Assembly (NCBI RefSeq): GCF_000183545.2
Contig: NZ_JH976535.1
Coordinates: forward strand, 696,840-760,839
Source: Thermaerobacter subterraneus DSM 13965
GTDB taxonomy: Bacteria; Bacillota; Sulfobacillia; Thermaerobacterales; Thermaerobacteraceae
DNA length: 64,000 bases
Direction of reading: 5' to 3'
Made by a program: the position numbers and the translations under genes. Shown here one piece after another: positions 28,488 through 39,880 of the stretch. The notes below the pieces were generated by a model that saw nothing but the letters and a program-made list of their open reading frames with translations, was not told the origin of the DNA and did no database searches. The first letter of the stretch is position 1; each line of letters opens with the position of its first letter.

Positions 28488-30536
28488 TCACGGGCCGGGC
28501 AGGCTGTCCGTGCCCGTGCCGCCGAAATAGGCCTGCACGAGCCACTGAAGCTCCGGCGAGAGACCCTGAATGCTGCTCCTGCCCAGGTCCAGGGCAGCCT
28601 GGCTGGCCCACTGGCGCTGCAGCTGGCCCGCGGGCAGGGTCTGGCCCGGCTGGATGGTGATGGGTTCGTCCGCCCAGCCGGGAAGGGTGAGGGAGCCCGG
28701 CACCTGGGCGCCCGGAAGTCTCTGGACGGTGCCGCCGGGCAGGGTGGATGCCAGCCCGCCGGCCAGGGGCGAGCCGGTGGTGCCCCGGCCCCACCCTGCA
28801 CCGCCGGCTCCCTGGGCCGCGCCACCGCCGCCCGGGCTGCCTCCGGCAGCGGCTCCGGTGTTGCCGGATCCACCTCCGGCGCCCGCACCGGACCCGCCGC
28901 CGGGTCCACCGCCAGGCCCACTCCCAGGCGCCCTGCCCGATCCGCCTCCACTGCCCGCACCGGACCCGGGGCTCGACCCCGGTGCCGTTCCCGGTGGAGT
29001 CCCCGGCTCGAAGACGGGGGGGCTCCCGGACGCCAGCCCGCTTCCTCCCCCGGCGGGGCTTCCCGCGCCGCCCGGGCCGCTGCCCTGCCCCGGCAGGAAG
29101 GGGACGGCTCCGGGGCTCCCGAGCCCCCGGGCGAGGCCGGCCAGGGCCACGTGCCGGGCCAGGACCTCCAATCCCCCGGCCAGCGTGGAGAGCTGGCTGG
29201 CCAGTGCCTGCAGCGCGGCGGCCGTCTCCTGGGCAGCGCCTCCCGGGACGCCCGCCGTGCCTGCCGCCCCCGGCGTTGGTGTCCCCCCGGGCCCCGGCGT
29301 CGCCGGGAGCCGGGTTTCCGGCGTGGCCGCCGCGGCGGCCCGGGCCAGGTCGGCTGCCCGCTGGGCGGTTGCAGCCGCCCGGGCCAGGGCCGCAGGATCC
29401 AGGCTGGCTCGAGCCTCCTGCAGCTGCCGGGCCAGGGTGTCCAGGGCTCCCGACAGGGCACTTACGGGCGATGCTGCGGAACCTTCCCCCGTGCTCCCGG
29501 AGCTCGTCCCGGCCGGTCGGCTGCCGCGGGATCCGCCGGCGGCCGCCTGCTCCCGGGAACCTCCGGGCTGGCGGCCGGGCGGGCCGCCGGGATCGGGCCC
29601 CTGCGGTTCCGGCCGGCCGGGACTGGCGCCCGAGGGGGAGGGGGCGCCATCCGCGTCCTCCTCGCCGCTGGCCTGCGGCCGGTCCTCCGGCGGGCGGGTC
29701 CCGGCGCCCGCGGGGGCCGGGGTGCCGGGTTCCTCCCCCCGCGGGTTCACGGTGGCGGGAAGGCTTTCCTCAAGGGCCTTGACCTGCCTTTCCAGGCGGG
29801 CCAGCTCGGCCCGCCACTGGGCCCGCTGGGCGCGGGCCGGGGCCAGGGGGTGAGGGGCCAGCCAGAGGGCAGCGTCCGCAGCCAGCGCCAGCAGGGCCAC
29901 CGCCGCCCATCGCCGCCAGCGCCGGGGGGCGACGGGCAGGTGCCGAGGGTCGGCTTGTCGCAGGGCATCCAGGGCCCGCCGGCGCTGCAGAAGGGTCATG
30001 GCGGCCGGCACCAGGGGATCGGGGTGCAGGGCCGTCAGGGCCTGCTCCCCCAGGTTGGTTGCGGCATCCGCCGCCCGGGCGGCTTCGGTCCAGCCCGGTG
30101 CGGTGATCCAGGCCCGCACGGCCGCGGCGGCCAGGGTGAGGGCGGCCACGGCGAGGGCGGTGGTGCGGCCCACCGGGTCGACGAGCCAGCGGTCCGTCAC
30201 CAGCGCCGGCAGCGCCAGCCCGGCAGCCAGGACCAGGCCGGCCAGGCCGTGGGCCAGGACGTGCCGGCGCCGCAGCCGTCTCCGCCAGGGCGCCAGGGCA
30301 GAGCGGATCTGGGCACCCGCCCCCTCCCCGGCCGTCTCGCTGGGCAGCCCCTGGGGCTGCTCCCGGATGGTGCCCGCCACGCCGGGGACGGGGCGGGTCC
30401 CGTGCGAACCCGACCCGCACAAGCCCCGCCGGTGCCCGCTGCGGTCGCCCCGCTGCGAGCCGCCCCCTGCCTGCCGGTCCTCTTCCGGGCGGATGTTGGC
30501 TGCCGCTCCGGGTCCGGTGCGGCGGCGGAACCTCAT
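28488..30536 (-). CDS. Membrane-anchored, disordered Gly/Pro-rich protein (682 aa), unknown
   Basis: From ATG 30536, preceded by AAGGGAG. An N-terminal basic region is followed by two hydrophobic helices (HGLAGLVLAAGLALPALV and TTALAVAALTLAAAAVRAW) and a third after a short domain (AAVALLALAADAALWLA). The rest is a Gly/Ser/Pro/Ala-rich sequence with short helices (ARLERQVKALEESL; ALDTLARQLQEARASLDPAALARAAATAQRAADLARAAA, which looks coiled-coil). Topology and layout resemble DUF4175-type proteins found beside DUF58/VWA operons, but I cannot confirm that. It lies between the ABC permease and MoxR genes. Confidence 0.65.
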   Translation of the reverse strand: MRFRRRTGPGAAANIRPEEDRQAGGGSQRGDRSGHRRGLCGSGSHGTRPVPGVAGTIREQPQGLPSETAGEGAGAQIRSALAPWRRRLRRRHVLAHGLAGLVLAAGLALPALVTDRWLVDPVGRTTALAVAALTLAAAAVRAWITAPGWTEAARAADAATNLGEQALTALHPDPLVPAAMTLLQRRRALDALRQADPRHLPVAPRRWRRWAAVALLALAADAALWLAPHPLAPARAQRAQWRAELARLERQVKALEESLPATVNPRGEEPGTPAPAGAGTRPPEDRPQASGEEDADGAPSPSGASPGRPEPQGPDPGGPPGRQPGGSREQAAAGGSRGSRPAGTSSGSTGEGSAASPVSALSGALDTLARQLQEARASLDPAALARAAATAQRAADLARAAAAATPETRLPATPGPGGTPTPGAAGTAGVPGGAAQETAAALQALASQLSTLAGGLEVLARHVALAGLARGLGSPGAVPFLPGQGSGPGGAGSPAGGGSGLASGSPPVFEPGTPPGTAPGSSPGSGAGSGGGSGRAPGSGPGGGPGGGSGAGAGGGSGNTGAAAGGSPGGGGAAQGAGGAGWGRGTTGSPLAGGLASTLPGGTVQRLPGAQVPGSLTLPGWADEPITIQPGQTLPAGQLQRQWASQAALDLGRSSIQGLSPELQWLVQAYFGGTGTDSLPGP

Positions 30537-30622
30537 GGCGCCATGCTCCCTTGCAGGGGGGTGATCCTTCACCGGCCCGACCCCCTCCCCTTGACTCGGC
30601 TTCCCTTCCCTCGCCTTGCCTG

Positions 30623-30650
30623 CCCCTTCCTCCCCCTTCCTTCCCTTCCC
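30623..30650 (-). other. G-rich tract with four G-runs (possible G-quadruplex) inside the operon
   Basis: On the transcribed (minus) strand this gap reads G3-N2-G3-N6-G5-N5-G4 within a 100-base polypurine stretch, between the ABC permease stop and the next gene of the same operon. It could form a quadruplex in RNA or DNA and modulate downstream expression. Composition alone could also produce it. Confidence 0.35.
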
Positions 30651-30656
30651 GCGGCC

Positions 30657-31668
30657 TCAGCCTTCCGCCCGGCGGCGGTTCAGCAAGAGGGTTGCGGCCG
30701 CCGTCAGGACGAAGGTCACGAGCAGCGCAATGGCGACATAAAGCCAGAAGTAGCCATCGGCCCCCAGGTAGGCCGCCACCCGAGCGGCTACCGTCAGGCG
30801 GTTCTGCGCCGGTGTCAGGGGGGCCACCGGCGACGGGGAGGGCGGCACGGCGATGCTGCCGGCAATCCAGTTCCAGGCTTCGAGCAAGGGCGAGCGCATG
30901 GCGTAGAGCAGCGCCAGCACCGGGCTGGCCACCTCCACGGCCAGCGGGCCCACGGGCTGGGGCGGCAGCGGGCCGTAGGGCGGCCCCTGGCGCAGGGCGT
31001 TGAGCAGGGTGCGGCTGATCAGGGTCAGGATGACCCAGCCCGAGGCCGTGGCGTACGTGGCGATGACCGCCGGGATGGTCCGGCGGAACAGGGTGGAGAA
31101 GAACAGGCCCAGGGCGGCCCAGGCCAGGCCGCTGGCGGCGAACACCGCGCCGACCTTCAGCAGCGTGCCGGGATCCACCGCATTGAACCGGAACAAGGGC
31201 AGGAAGACGGGAAAGGAGGCCACCACCAGCCAGAGGGAGAGGGCGACGGCGGCCACCAGCTTGCCGGTCATGATGCGCCACGCGGGCAGCCGGGTCGTCA
31301 GGAGCACGTCCAGGGTCTGCCGCTCCCGCTCGCCGCTGATGGCGCCGGCGCCCGAAGCCCCGGCCACGGCGCCGGTGAGCACCAGTTCCGCCAGCATCAT
31401 CGCCTGGAAGAGCAGCCAGCTGACCTCATAGGGGCTGGCGTGGAGCCTGCTGGCCCGGTTGATGCCCGACAGCACCACGCCCAGGACGAACACGGCCGCC
31501 ACCACGGCCACGTAGGCCACCAGGAGGACCACCGTCCGGCTGCGGCGCATCCGGGCCCGGAACTCCAGCTCGATGATGGGGTTCAGCGGGGTGGGTGCCA
31601 GGAGACCGCCCAGTTTCTGGCGCAGCGCCTCTCGCCAGGCCGCTTCCTTGACTCGCCAGGCCGCCTCC

Positions 31669-31679
<11 letters not shown>
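30657..31679 (-). CDS. ABC transporter permease, ABC-2 type (340 aa)
   Basis: Six-helix permease with the ABC-2 pattern: NPIIELEFRARMRRSRTVVLLVAYVAVVAAV at the start, the conserved ISGERERQTLDVLLTTRLP loop (which contacts the ATPase) near residues 115-135, and repeated helices to the end. The GTG at 31679 follows AGGGGAGGTGG and overlaps the ATPase gene by 11 bases. It probably forms an exporter with the ATPase upstream. The substrate is unknown. Confidence 0.88.
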
Positions 31680-33011
<1,332 letters not shown>

Positions 33012-33015
<4 letters not shown>

Positions 33016-36000
33016 GGGCTCACCTCCAGCGAGAGGACCGGCCGGCCCAGGACCATCTCCTCACCCTGCGGGCCGGACAAGCGAACCAGCAGGCGGCCCC
33101 CGGGCGGGAGGAAGCGGCGCAGGGCTTCACCCTCGACCACCACCTGATCGCCGGTCACCGTGACACCGCTGGCCACCCAGGATGGGGCGTCGGGGGCCAG
33201 GCCACCCTGAAAGGCCTTGACTGGTACCCACCGGCCGGCGCTGAAGTCGTAAACGTCCACGGCCACCTGCGCCGAAGCCGGCGGGGCGGAGAACCTGCCA
33301 CGGTACTGCAGCTCGATCGCCAGCCGGCGGGCAGCCGCGGTGACGGCCGCCGGTGGCCGCCACTCCATCACCGCCTCGCCCGAGCGCAGGCGTACGGTGT
33401 CGGGATCCGGCACGAAGACCTCGCTGGCCCGCAGCGACCGCGTCATGGCCGGCCAGATGGCGTTGCTGGCGGTGAAGGCCGGCAGCGGTCTTTCGGTGGC
33501 CGGGCCGGTGGCGGCTCCTCCGGGTCCACCCGCCTGGGGAGCGGCTGGTGCTTCGGTGTCCAGGCCGGGTGCGGTGACCGGTGCCAGGAGCAGCGTGTAG
33601 CCGTTGGGATCCCACTGGGAGGGCGGGATGGCCTCGGATCCCCCCGTCCCGGATCCCCCCGCCCCGGGGGACGAGGGCGGCACCGCACCCCCGGTGCGAC
33701 CGGCCACCACAGGAGTCCCCTGGATACCCGCCACCAGCACGGCGTCACCAGCGACGGCAGGCAACAGCGATTCCAGGGCCTGTTCAAGGCGGGCCCGCTG
33801 GCGCAGGGTGGCGATGTCCGCCCCCGAAGCCGGCCCCGGCGCGGCCAACCCGGCCCCCGGCACGCCGCTGCTCAGGCTGCCCGGCACCAGGCTGCTCGAG
33901 GGGGTGGACGGCCGGTCGAAGACCCGGACGTCCTGCACCGCCTGCTCGCCCGGGTTCAGGTCGCCGAAGCGCGCCACCACCCGGCCCCCCTGCAACAGCA
34001 GGACTCCCGAAAGCCGTACGCCAAGGCCGTTGGTGACCTCCACGCGCCAGCGGCCGCCTCCGGCGGGGAACCACCGGGCTACCAGCCCTCCCGCCGGGCG
34101 TCCGGCGTCGAGCTGCAGATCCAGGTGGGCTGCCACGGGGATCACCCGTCCGGCCGAGGCGGGCCACGTCACCTCCAGTCCCCGGGGGGTGACCTCCGCC
34201 TCGAGGGTGCGGTTGTCCGCCGGCCGGTCGAAGGGGCCAAACCCCATGCCGGCATCCGGTGCGGTGACCAGGGTCCCGTTGCGTAAGACCAGCTGGGCCC
34301 TGCCGCCGGGGCGGTAGGCGGAGACCATCCCCGCCCAGACCCCCCGGGTGCCCGTTTCGTCCAGGAGGAGGAACCCGGCCCCGGTATGGGGGACCCCGCG
34401 GCCCGCCAGGCTACCGCTGGCGTACGACGCCCCGATGACCAGGAGGGCCAGGGCGGGGACCACCACCCAGGCCCAGGGGCGGCGTCGCTTCCGCCCCAGC
34501 CACCGGAAGGTGAGGGGACCGATGAGAAGGAGGTAGGCGACCACCCCGCCGACCAGCACCGCCGTGGAGGGGAACTGCAATCCCGGAAGATCCTGGGCGC
34601 CGCTGCGCCAGAGCTCCACCACCTGCCAGGGGGCCTGGTGGGATCCGAGGGCGCGCAGCAGCGCCTGCACCAGGAACCGGTACCCGCCGGCGTCCAGCGT
34701 GGTGGGCATGTCGACCGGCGCCGGCACCCCCGAGGCCCCCGGCGTCATCATCCCCATGCCCACCTGGGCCGCGACGGACGTGGCCAGCCGGGTGGAGGGC
34801 GGGCTCAGGTCGCCTCCCAGCCAGCCGGCCAGGGCGTTCGGGGTCCCCGGCCAGCTGAGCCAGGGCTCGGCGTCGAGCCGGGTCGACCAGGCATAGACCC
34901 GGCCAAAGCCTACCCGGGCGACGGATCCCAAGGGGGTCGAACCGGCGCCGGCGGCCTCGCCGGCCTCCCCGGCTCCGGCGGCTTCGCCGGTGCCGCCGGC
35001 CTCGGCGACAGGGGCCGTCCCTGAGGGCCGGAGCCGGGCGGCCACCACCGGCGTGCCGGCCGGCGGGGCCGGGGTTTCGGGGTCGATGGACCGGGCCCAC
35101 ATGGCCGCCTCATCGAGGGGGCCGGTGGTGGTGCTCCCCGTCACCTCCCAGGGGAAGGCCTTGGGGCCCAGCAGCTCCGCCAGGGCGGTGGCGTCGGGTC
35201 CTGTGCCCACCAGCAGCGTTCCGCCCAGCTGGACCCAGGTGACCAGGGCGCTCCGCTGTTGCCCGTCCAGCCGGCGCAGGGCCGCGGCACCCTCGACCAC
35301 CACCAGGTCGAAATTGGCCCAGCCCACCGTGGTGCGGGGGCTCAGCTGCGGATCGAGGCGCTCCACGCTGGCCGAGCCGCCGCGGGGCACAGGAAGGGCC
35401 GCCAGATAGGGGATGTCGCGCTCGGCCAGGAGGGCGATGAGCACGTCGGCGGGCCGCCCGCGACCCACGGGCAGGGGGGCGAAGGCCACCACCTGGCCGC
35501 GTTCGTCCCGCAGCCGGACGTCAAGGCCCATCGTGGGGGTCTCCCGGGGGCCGGTGGCCACGGGCACGATCACCGTGCGGGTCGCTCCGGCGGGAACCTC
35601 TACAGGCTGGCGCCAGCGGACGGCATCCACGAAGGCCTGGCCCCGGCCCGGTGGGGTGATGACGGGCGGTGCAGGCGAACCGAAGGAAGGGTCGAAGACC
35701 ACCCCCGCGATCTCCAGGGTGCCCCGGAAGGTGCCCGGACCCGGGTGGGTGATGGAGACCTGGGCGGGCACCCACGGGCCGCCCACCGGTTGCCGGCCGT
35801 AACCGGCGGCCACCTCCAGCCGCGGTTTGTCACCGGTCGAGGCGGGACCCCCGGGAGTGGCCGCCTCAACCAGGGGTGGCCAGGCACCGGAGGCTGCCGG
35901 CGCAAGGGCCAAGGCGACGCTCGCAAGCAGCGTGGTCAGTACCGCCAACAGGATCGCCAGGACGGCCTCGATCCGTCCCCTGCGCGGGAGGGGACCGGCG

Positions 36001-36041
36001 TGCTGGTCCCGCTGGTTCAACTTGGTCAATCCCAGGTCCAT
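33012..36041 (-). CDS. Large secreted/membrane protein with GATase-like region (1009 aa), first gene of the MoxR-VWA operon
   Basis: From ATG 36041, preceded by GGAGGGGGCG. An N-terminal signal-anchor (EAVLAILLAVLTTLLASVAL) is followed by beta-rich extracellular domains (GTLEIAGVVFDP; VPAGATRTVIVPVA). A region with a GATase-like fold follows (DVLIALLAERDIPYLAALP...FDLVVVEGAAALRRL...LVTWVQLGGTLLVGTG), where the catalytic Cys of true amidotransferases is absent. Two central membrane helices (VLVGGVVAYLLLIGPLTF; WAWVVVPALALLVIGASYA) precede a second beta-rich part. This layout is common in proteins next to ABC-2 exporters and MoxR/VWA operons. The frame is open to 36284, so a longer product is possible. 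Function unknown. Confidence 0.7.
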
Positions 36042-36425
36042 CGCCCCCTCCGAGGCCGTTCCCCCTGCCGGTGGCCGGCACCGGTGGCCGGCCGGCCGCT
36101 GGCGCAGGCGGCCCGCCGCCTCCCTCTGCCGTTCGCCTTCCAGGGCTCCAAATCCTGTAATAACCCAGGGCGATTTCTCGCTCCTGGCGCCGCGCAAGGC
36201 ACGGCGAGGGATGCACGGCGCCTGCCAGGAAGGATACGGCTGCGGGACAGCTGCGCGTGATCCGCTGCGTCCGCCCTCATGCATGATAGACGGAGGGCGC
36301 CCCGCACCCGTTCCCGGCTCCGCAGCGGCTGCCCACCGGCTCCCACCGGCTGCTCACCGGTTCCCGGCTTCATGCGGGCGCGGAGGCAACCCCGCCTGGG
36401 CCGCCGGCTGCGCCGGCTAAGCCGG
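36042..36425. other. Leader region of the 16-kb MoxR-VWA operon
   Basis: 384 bases separate the start of the operon from the stop of the amidohydrolase gene on the same strand. It holds a less GC-rich patch on the minus strand (near 36150-36180, containing TTATTACAGG) that is a candidate promoter, and a string of CACCGGC/CCGGCT repeats near 36335-36425 that can form hairpins and may end the amidohydrolase transcript. No further gene is seen. Confidence 0.35.
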
Positions 36426-38183
36426 CTAAGCTTCGTAGACCCGCTCGCCGTCCAGGTACGTGGCCAGCACCCGCACCGCGTCGAGCTCCGCGGCGGTGTC
36501 CGGTCCGGCCGCCAGCACGTCCCGATCCAGGACCACGAAATCCGCCGCAAAGCCGGCTTTGAGCTGGCCGGTGCCAGGGATCCGGGTGACCCGGGCCGCC
36601 TCCCGGGTATACAGGGTCAGGGCCACATCCAGGGGGATCGCCTCGTCCGGACCCAGCACCATCCCGTGGGATGCACGCCGGGTGACGGCCATCTTGAGGT
36701 TGGCGAAGGGGCTGGCCGGGTCGGCCCAGGAGGTGGCCGGGGCGTCCGATGACATGGCCACCTGCACCCCGGCTGCAAGCATGGACCGGAGGGCGTAGGC
36801 CCGCGACGCCCGTTCCGGGCCCAGGTTGCTCAGGTAGCTTTCGACCTCCGCGAACAGGAAGATGGGCTGGGGGACGAAGGCGATGCCCGCCCGGGCCGCT
36901 ACCGCCATGGCTGCGGGGGAAGCCAGGGTGGCGTGCTCCAGGCGGATGGAGGGGCCGCCGTCCAGCCAGCCCGGGCCGTCCGGCCGGCCCGGCAGGCGGG
37001 CCAGGGTGTTCACCACCAGGTCGATGGCCCGGTTGCCCATGGCATGGACGGCCAGCTGCACCCCGAGCCGGCGGGCCGCGGCTGCCGCTTCCAGAAGCTC
37101 GGCCGCGGAGGTCATGGACAGGCCGGAATCCTCGGGGGAGGGGGCGCCCGAAGCGCTGAAGGGCGGGTCGACCCACGCGGTGCGGCCGGAGATGCTCCCG
37201 TCGGCAAAGACCTTGATGCCACCGGCAGCCACCGGCTGGCCGGGCCCCGGCAGCGCCTCCGGCCGGAGGGCGGAGGCAGGCTCATCGCGGAGGTGCTCCC
37301 ACAGGTAGTAGAGCACCACCCGCTGCCGCAAGCCGCGGGCGTGGGCGTCCTGGTAAAGGGCCAGGTCGTCCACCGGCCGGCGCCGGGCCATCATGTCGGT
37401 GATCCCGGTGATGCCCCGGGCGAAGAGGAAGGGACTGAGGTCGGCCAGCATCTGGGCCCACGCCGCGGGGGGCGGGGTGGGGATGCGCTCCAGGACCAGG
37501 TACCGGGCCGACTCCCGCAGGATGCCGGTGGGCTCGCCGTGTTCGTCCCGGTCGATCCGGCCACCCGGCGGGTCCGGCGTCTCGCGGGTGATCCCCGCCA
37601 GCTCCAGGGCCTTGCTGTTCACCGCCACCACGTGGTAGCAGATGCGGGTCAAGACCACGGGGACATCGGAGGCCCCCCGGTCCAGATCCCGGCGGGTGGG
37701 GGCCCGGCCCTCGGCCAGCTTGCCCTCGTCGTAGCCCCAGCCCAGGATCCAGGGCAGGGGACCGGACGAACCGGCGTGGCCGGATCCGGGCGCGGGCCGC
37801 CCGGCCTCCCGGCCGAGCTGCTGCCGCCTTCGCCGCACGGCCTCGATGATGTCGCCGACCGAACGGGCGGCCGGAGGCAGGCAGGCAATCTGCTGGGCGG
37901 TTTCGGCAAGGAACAGGGGATGCATGTGGGCATCGATGATGCCCGGGATCACCCGGCGACCCTGCAGGTCGACCCGTTCCACGCCGGTGCCGGGGTTGGC
38001 GTCCGTTTGCCGGCCGATCCAGAGGATCCGGCCGTTGGCCACGACCATGGCGTCGGCCTCGGGCTGGTCCGGGTCGGCGGTGAAGATGCGCCCGTTGTAG
38101 AAGTAGCGGGCGGGCTGGGCTGGGCTGGCGGCCTTATGAGACGGAACGGGGCCGGATGGCCCTGGGCTCGAGGGCGGGTTCAT
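36426..38183 (-). CDS. Amidohydrolase family protein, YtcJ-like metal-dependent hydrolase (585 aa)
   Basis: From ATG 38183, preceded by AAGGAGGT. The metal ligands occur in the expected order for the amidohydrolase superfamily (amidase-3/YtcJ subgroup): D-A-H-M-H near residue 87, a Lys in GGIKVFADGSISGRT, His in VHAMGNRAID, His in LEHATLA, and Asp in MSSDAPATS. C-terminal ARVTRIPGTGQLKAGFAADFVVLDRD is the usual small beta-sandwich. It would hydrolyse an amide or amidine bond in the cytoplasm. The substrate is unknown. No transporter or regulator gene is adjacent. Confidence 0.9.
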   Translation of the reverse strand: MNPPSSPGPSGPVPSHKAASPAQPARYFYNGRIFTADPDQPEADAMVVANGRILWIGRQTDANPGTGVERVDLQGRRVIPGIIDAHMHPLFLAETAQQIACLPPAARSVGDIIEAVRRRRQQLGREAGRPAPGSGHAGSSGPLPWILGWGYDEGKLAEGRAPTRRDLDRGASDVPVVLTRICYHVVAVNSKALELAGITRETPDPPGGRIDRDEHGEPTGILRESARYLVLERIPTPPPAAWAQMLADLSPFLFARGITGITDMMARRRPVDDLALYQDAHARGLRQRVVLYYLWEHLRDEPASALRPEALPGPGQPVAAGGIKVFADGSISGRTAWVDPPFSASGAPSPEDSGLSMTSAAELLEAAAAARRLGVQLAVHAMGNRAIDLVVNTLARLPGRPDGPGWLDGGPSIRLEHATLASPAAMAVAARAGIAFVPQPIFLFAEVESYLSNLGPERASRAYALRSMLAAGVQVAMSSDAPATSWADPASPFANLKMAVTRRASHGMVLGPDEAIPLDVALTLYTREAARVTRIPGTGQLKAGFAADFVVLDRDVLAAGPDTAAELDAVRVLATYLDGERVYEA

Positions 38184-38542
38184 GACCAACCTCCTTGGTT
38201 GACCGTTCAGGCGCACAGGCGCAGGGCAGGTGCTCCCGATCGGAGGAGCCCCGGCCTGGGGAAGAGCCTTCGACACCGGAGCGGTGAATTCCTGAAGCGG
38301 TGGGGGCCACCGCTGGCGGTGAAACTAGCACAGCCGGGCCAGGTCCGGGGAACCTCCTAAGATTCGCAAACCCAGACCTCCGGCTTTCCCGCCATGCCGC
38401 CGCCACCCGGTGGCCGGAGAAAGGAATTTCCATGGGGACGTGGAAAGGAGCGGAAGCGCAACCGGCGACGCATTCGATGGTGTCCCGGGGGCTTCACGGG
38501 CCACCGGGCAGGGCCACCGGCTGACCGCGAGGGAGACGCAGA
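38184..38542. other. Divergent intergenic region between amidohydrolase and acyl-CoA dehydrogenase remnant
   Basis: 359 bases. A short hairpin AGCGGTG/CACCGCT lies near 38297-38315. No frame with coding character is visible. Confidence 0.35.
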
Positions 38543-39060
38543 GTGCAGCAACAATCCTACGCCTATGGCCTGAATCACTGGGACGTGAATCCAGACCTGC
38601 GGCAGGTCCTGGCCTGCAACTGGCCCGAATACACCAGCCACCAGGCCGATTCGCCGCGGTTCGGGGAGCTGCCGGGCCGCGACGTCCGCGAGGTCGCCTA
38701 CCACTTGGAGGTCCTCACCGTATCCCGGCTGGCCAACGCCATCGCCGGCATCGGCATCGCCCGCAAGGCACACCTGGAGGTGCTCGAGCGGGTGCGCCGG
38801 CGCCGGTCCTTCGTCCGGCCCCTGGTGGACCACCCCCCGATCCGGCGAGACCTGACCGCCATGGCCGCCCGCCTGGCCGGAGGACTGGTGCCAGGCTTCC
38901 ATGCGGCCCGCCGCTTCCAGGGGGCGTGGGAAGAGCGTCCTCCCTACTCTCCCGGTACCACCATGCCCGCTTCCTGTCCCAGCTGACCAAGAACCGCACG
39001 GCCGACCACGCCTTAGCCTGGGGCGGCTGCCGGGGGAAGTCGGGGCTCGCGGAGGGTGCC
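38543..39060 (+). pseudogene. Acyl-CoA dehydrogenase pseudogene (AidB-like), internally deleted and frameshifted
   Basis: A good ribosome binding site and GTG start are kept. About 50 residues of the family N-terminus follow (LNHWDVNPDLRQVLACNWPEY, FGELPGRDV). The sequence then jumps directly into the C-terminal alpha-bundle (SRLANAIAGIGIARKAHLEV, RRRSFVRPLVDHPPIRRDL, AARLAGGLVPGFHA), so roughly 250 residues are missing. Near 38958 the frame shifts: the matching continuation (YHHARFLSQLTKNRTADHA) is in another frame, and then the homology ends. No functional enzyme is possible. Confidence 0.75.
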
Positions 39061-39098
39061 GTAGTCCGGAACGGCCTGATCTGGATCAAGGGGGCGAT

Positions 39099-39686
39099 AT
39101 GGTGAAGCCGTGGATCATGCTGGTCATTGTGCTTGCCGTGGCGATGCTGGCCTTGGTCCGGCTGCGGGAAAGGACCCCGGCTCGCAAGCTACCGTTTCAA
39201 AGGGTCGCGTCGTTGCTCACCCCTGCGGAAAAGCAGTTCGTCCAGGTGCTGGACCAGGTCGCAGGCGGTCGTTACCGGGTGCTGTCCAAGGTGCGCTTTG
39301 CCGACCTGTTCACCATTCAGGCGTCGGGGAAAGACTGGTGGCAAGCCTTTGGTCGTATCAGCAACAAGCATATCGACTTCGTCCTCGCCGACCCGACCTC
39401 CTGGGCACCGCTGCTGGCCATCGAACTGGATGACTCGTCCCACAGCCGGCCCCAGCGCCGCCAGCGGGACGAGCTCGTAGACCAGATCTGCCGGGCAGGC
39501 GGCCTGCCCCTGCTGAGGATTCCGGTACGGAAGCGCTTGAGTCCCGAAGAGGTCGGCGCGGAGATCGCCCGGCAGATCAGTTCATCCGAGGGGCTTCCCA
39601 CCCCGGCAGATCCCCACGCGGTGACGGCAGCACAGGCGGAGACTGCTGCGTCGTCGGACGCTCCAACCGCCGGTCGTCGCCGGTAA
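39099..39686 (+). CDS. DUF2726 domain protein with N-terminal membrane anchor (195 aa)
   Basis: From ATG 39099. A membrane helix at residues 5-22 is followed by the DUF2726 pattern: LLTPAEKQFVQVLDQVAGGRYRVLSKVRFADLF, then KHIDFVLADPTSWAPLLAIELDDSSH and DELVDQICRAGGLPLLRIPV. The D...E-L-D core with the downstream R..P.. strand is reminiscent of restriction-endonuclease-like (PD-(D/E)xK) folds (D-F-V, then E-L-D), which suggests a nuclease-like or DNA-binding role. No partner gene is next to it. It is convergent with the broken ligase gene. Confidence 0.75.
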   Translation: MVKPWIMLVIVLAVAMLALVRLRERTPARKLPFQRVASLLTPAEKQFVQVLDQVAGGRYRVLSKVRFADLFTIQASGKDWWQAFGRISNKHIDFVLADPTSWAPLLAIELDDSSHSRPQRRQRDELVDQICRAGGLPLLRIPVRKRLSPEEVGAEIARQISSSEGLPTPADPHAVTAAQAETAASSDAPTAGRRR

Positions 39687-39690
39687 CCCG

Positions 39691-39721
39691 CCGGGTGGCC
39701 GGTCAAGAACCGGCCACCCGG
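39691..39721. terminator. Bidirectional hairpin between DUF2726 gene and the ligase pseudogene
   Basis: 12-base arms 39691-39702 and 39710-39721 are perfectly complementary around a 7-base loop that contains the stop codon of the minus-strand ligase remnant. It follows the DUF2726 stop by 4 bases. Confidence 0.65.
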
Positions 39722-39825
39722 GCGCGCAGAACGTGCTTAAGGACCTTCCCCGTCGCGTTGCGGGGCAACTGGTCCATCACATGCAGCTGCTTGGGGATCT
39801 TGAAACGGGCCAGCTTCCGTTACCT

Positions 39826-39869
39826 GAAACATCGTCATCTGTTTCAGGCAGCCGATCCTTGCGGATCGG
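39826..39869 (-). repeat. Right-end hairpins of IS copy 1 (probable omega-RNA 3' part)
   Basis: Hairpin A (39852-39869) has a 7-bp stem CCGATCC/GGATCGG with a GCAA tetraloop. Hairpin B (39826-39845) has GAAACA/TGTTTC arms. They follow the tnpB stop within 12 bases. In characterised TnpB elements such as ISDra2, this position is the scaffold end of the guide RNA, with the guide read from the flanking DNA. Assignment is by position and structure only. Confidence 0.45.
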
Positions 39870-39880
39870 CGGTGCCGGTC

